DNA from: Duganella sp. | GTDB lineage: Bacteria > Pseudomonadota > Gammaproteobacteria > Burkholderiales > Burkholderiaceae_D | DNA length: 64,000 bases | NCBI GenBank assembly: GCA_026225475.1 | Contig: JAMFSU010000122.1 | Location: 1 to 64,000, forward strand | Direction: 5' to 3' | Part shown: one piece after another, positions 63,130-64,000 of the stretch | Numbering within the stretch: position 1 is the stretch's first letter | Layout of the letters: each line of letters starts with the position of its first letter | The notes under the pieces: model-generated | What the model saw: the letters and a program-made list of their open reading frames with translations, nothing else | The model's database searches: none | Told to the model about the DNA's origin: nothing | Made by a program: the position numbers and the translations under genes

Positions 63130-63259
63130 GGAAAAACTGAACAAGTGCCGAACCAAATTTTCGGCAGCTAGATCAGAGGAATCATGTCGAGACATGAGAT
63201 AAAGCGATGAAACAACAGACACTTGCAGCAGTAAGCTGATTTGAGAAGTACGGACGTGG

Positions 63260-63630
63260 GACGCGCAAAGCGGAATTCTTGGTGCCGACAGCAAGATCGG
63301 ACTGATTTACAGTGCCAGCGTCACGGCGGCCAACGTTCATGATAGCCACCAAGTACCGAACCTGCTGCATGGCGATGAGACCCGCCTTTATGGCGACAGC
63401 GCCTACAAGCATCGTTCGCTGACAGCGTGCGACAAAGACGCCAATCGGCGCAAGTCCAGTGTGCGCGCCGAGATCGAGCACCCATTTTCACCTTGAAGCG
63501 CCTGCGGGGCTTTGTCAAGGTCCGTTACCGCGGCTTGGCAAAGAATGCGAATCGGGCGTTTACCAAGCTGGCGATGATCAACATCAGCAAGTGGGGACCA
63601 CTGACGTCAGTGGTGCGTCCTACATGCGCC
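63260..63630 (+). mobile_element. IS5-family transposase remnant, frameshifted
   Basis: One frame reads GADSKIGLIYSASVTAANVHD, YGDSAYKHRSLTACDKDANR, SSVRAEIEHPF and then stops after a missing base; the next frame resumes TLKRLRGFVKVRYRGLAKNA, RAFTKLAMINISKWG. Together these are the C-terminal half of an IS5-family DDE transposase, with the conserved RAxxEHPF and RYRGLAKNxNR motifs. The N-terminal half and ends are missing or unrecognised, so it is inactive. Confidence 0.82.
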
Positions 63631-63760
63631 CAATGTACTGCATGGTGCTCCATTTTGGCACTAAAACCCTCATCGATCCCATCGAATAGTGATCCCCTTC
63701 ATAGTCTTCTCTCAACTTGAACTTGGCGTCGCTTTATCGGACCGCTTGTTCAGGGTTTCC

Positions 63761-64000
63761 TTAGATGATACGTAGCGCCATGCCGGCTTTTTTTGGCGGC
63801 AGCGACATTTCGAAGCCATATTTCCGGTAGAACTCGGGCGTGCCGTGGTCTGCCATCAGGCTGACATAGGCGGTAGGTAGTGCATGGTCATGGATGTGGC
63901 GCATCAAGCGCTGCATGATCAGGTGACCAAGTCCCTTTTTTTGATGGGCAGGGAGCACGGCAATATCAACGATCTCAAAGAAACAACCGCCGTCACCGAT
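63761..64000 (-). CDS. GNAT-family N-acetyltransferase, N-terminus cut by window edge
   Basis: The frame enters from the right edge with FFEIVDIAVLPAHQKKGLGH, the GNAT acetyl-CoA loop (Q/RxxGxG), and continues to YVSLMADHGTPEFYRKYGFE and stop at 63761. About 79 residues are visible; the N-terminal strands lie outside the window. Substrate unknown. Confidence 0.88.
   Translation of the reverse strand: MGDGGCFFEIVDIAVLPAHQKKGLGHLIMQRLMRHIHDHALPTAYVSLMADHGTPEFYRKYGFEMSLPPKKAGMALRII

Overview
The window looks like chromosomal DNA of a betaproteobacterium, probably order Burkholderiales and family Oxalobacteraceae (Herminiimonas/Collimonas/Undibacterium-like). This placement is inferred from the style of the housekeeping proteins and the linkage hemF-nadD-rsfS-rlmH-maf-rng; no rRNA or tRNA gene was found to anchor it.

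Layout. (1) 1-4765, minus strand: an LPS-core block with a partial GT9 heptosyltransferase-like gene, a GT8 transferase, a second GT9 transferase and the lipid A flippase msbA. (2) 5313-9132, minus: a three-subunit periplasmic dehydrogenase of the gluconate 2-dehydrogenase type (Tat-exported small subunit, GMC flavoprotein, triheme cytochrome c). (3) 9785-31115: the accessory core of the window, a complete extracellular contractile injection system (eCIS; relatives are the Photorhabdus PVC and Serratia Afp particles). A Crp/Fnr-type regulator precedes it. The tube-terminator (DUF4255) and AAA+ ATPase genes read leftward. A rightward structural operon encodes tube, two sheaths, second tube, small DUF5908-like protein, LysM hub, VgrG-like spike, gp25, PAAR-like tip, baseplate J, an orphan FG-GAP-like ORF, a second large baseplate protein and the tape measure. 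Two paralogous repeat-built tail fibres lie on the opposite strand at the far end. (4) 31.1-37.1 kb: a mosaic of decayed pieces (IS21 and SDR remnants, a frameshifted HNH nuclease), a cold-shock gene, a three-gene exported PEGA/MORN/coiled-coil cassette, and a chimeric MazE-AraC ORF. (5) 37.4-62 kb: housekeeping genes, including rng, maf, rlmH, rsfS, nadD, hemF, an MscS channel, purD, YebC, HerA-like and SNF2-type ATPases, pepN, fbp, transporters, and a molybdopterin oxidoreductase with a cytochrome b. (6) 62.4-64 kb: an outer-membrane barrel gene, an IS5 remnant and a partial GNAT gene at the edge.

How the parts work together. The eCIS genes suffice for tube, sheath, spike, baseplate, tape measure, terminator, assembly ATPase and target-binding fibres. 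I see no recognisable toxin payload inside the cluster. The most unusual features are those that could change particle geometry or target range by simple DNA slippage or recombination: a 16-unit hexanucleotide microsatellite inside the tape-measure gene, and 96-bp and 51-bp in-frame repeats in the two fibre genes. An IS3-family scar lies between the structural operon and the fibres, and IS21 debris lies beyond them, consistent with a mobile or rearranging fibre end.
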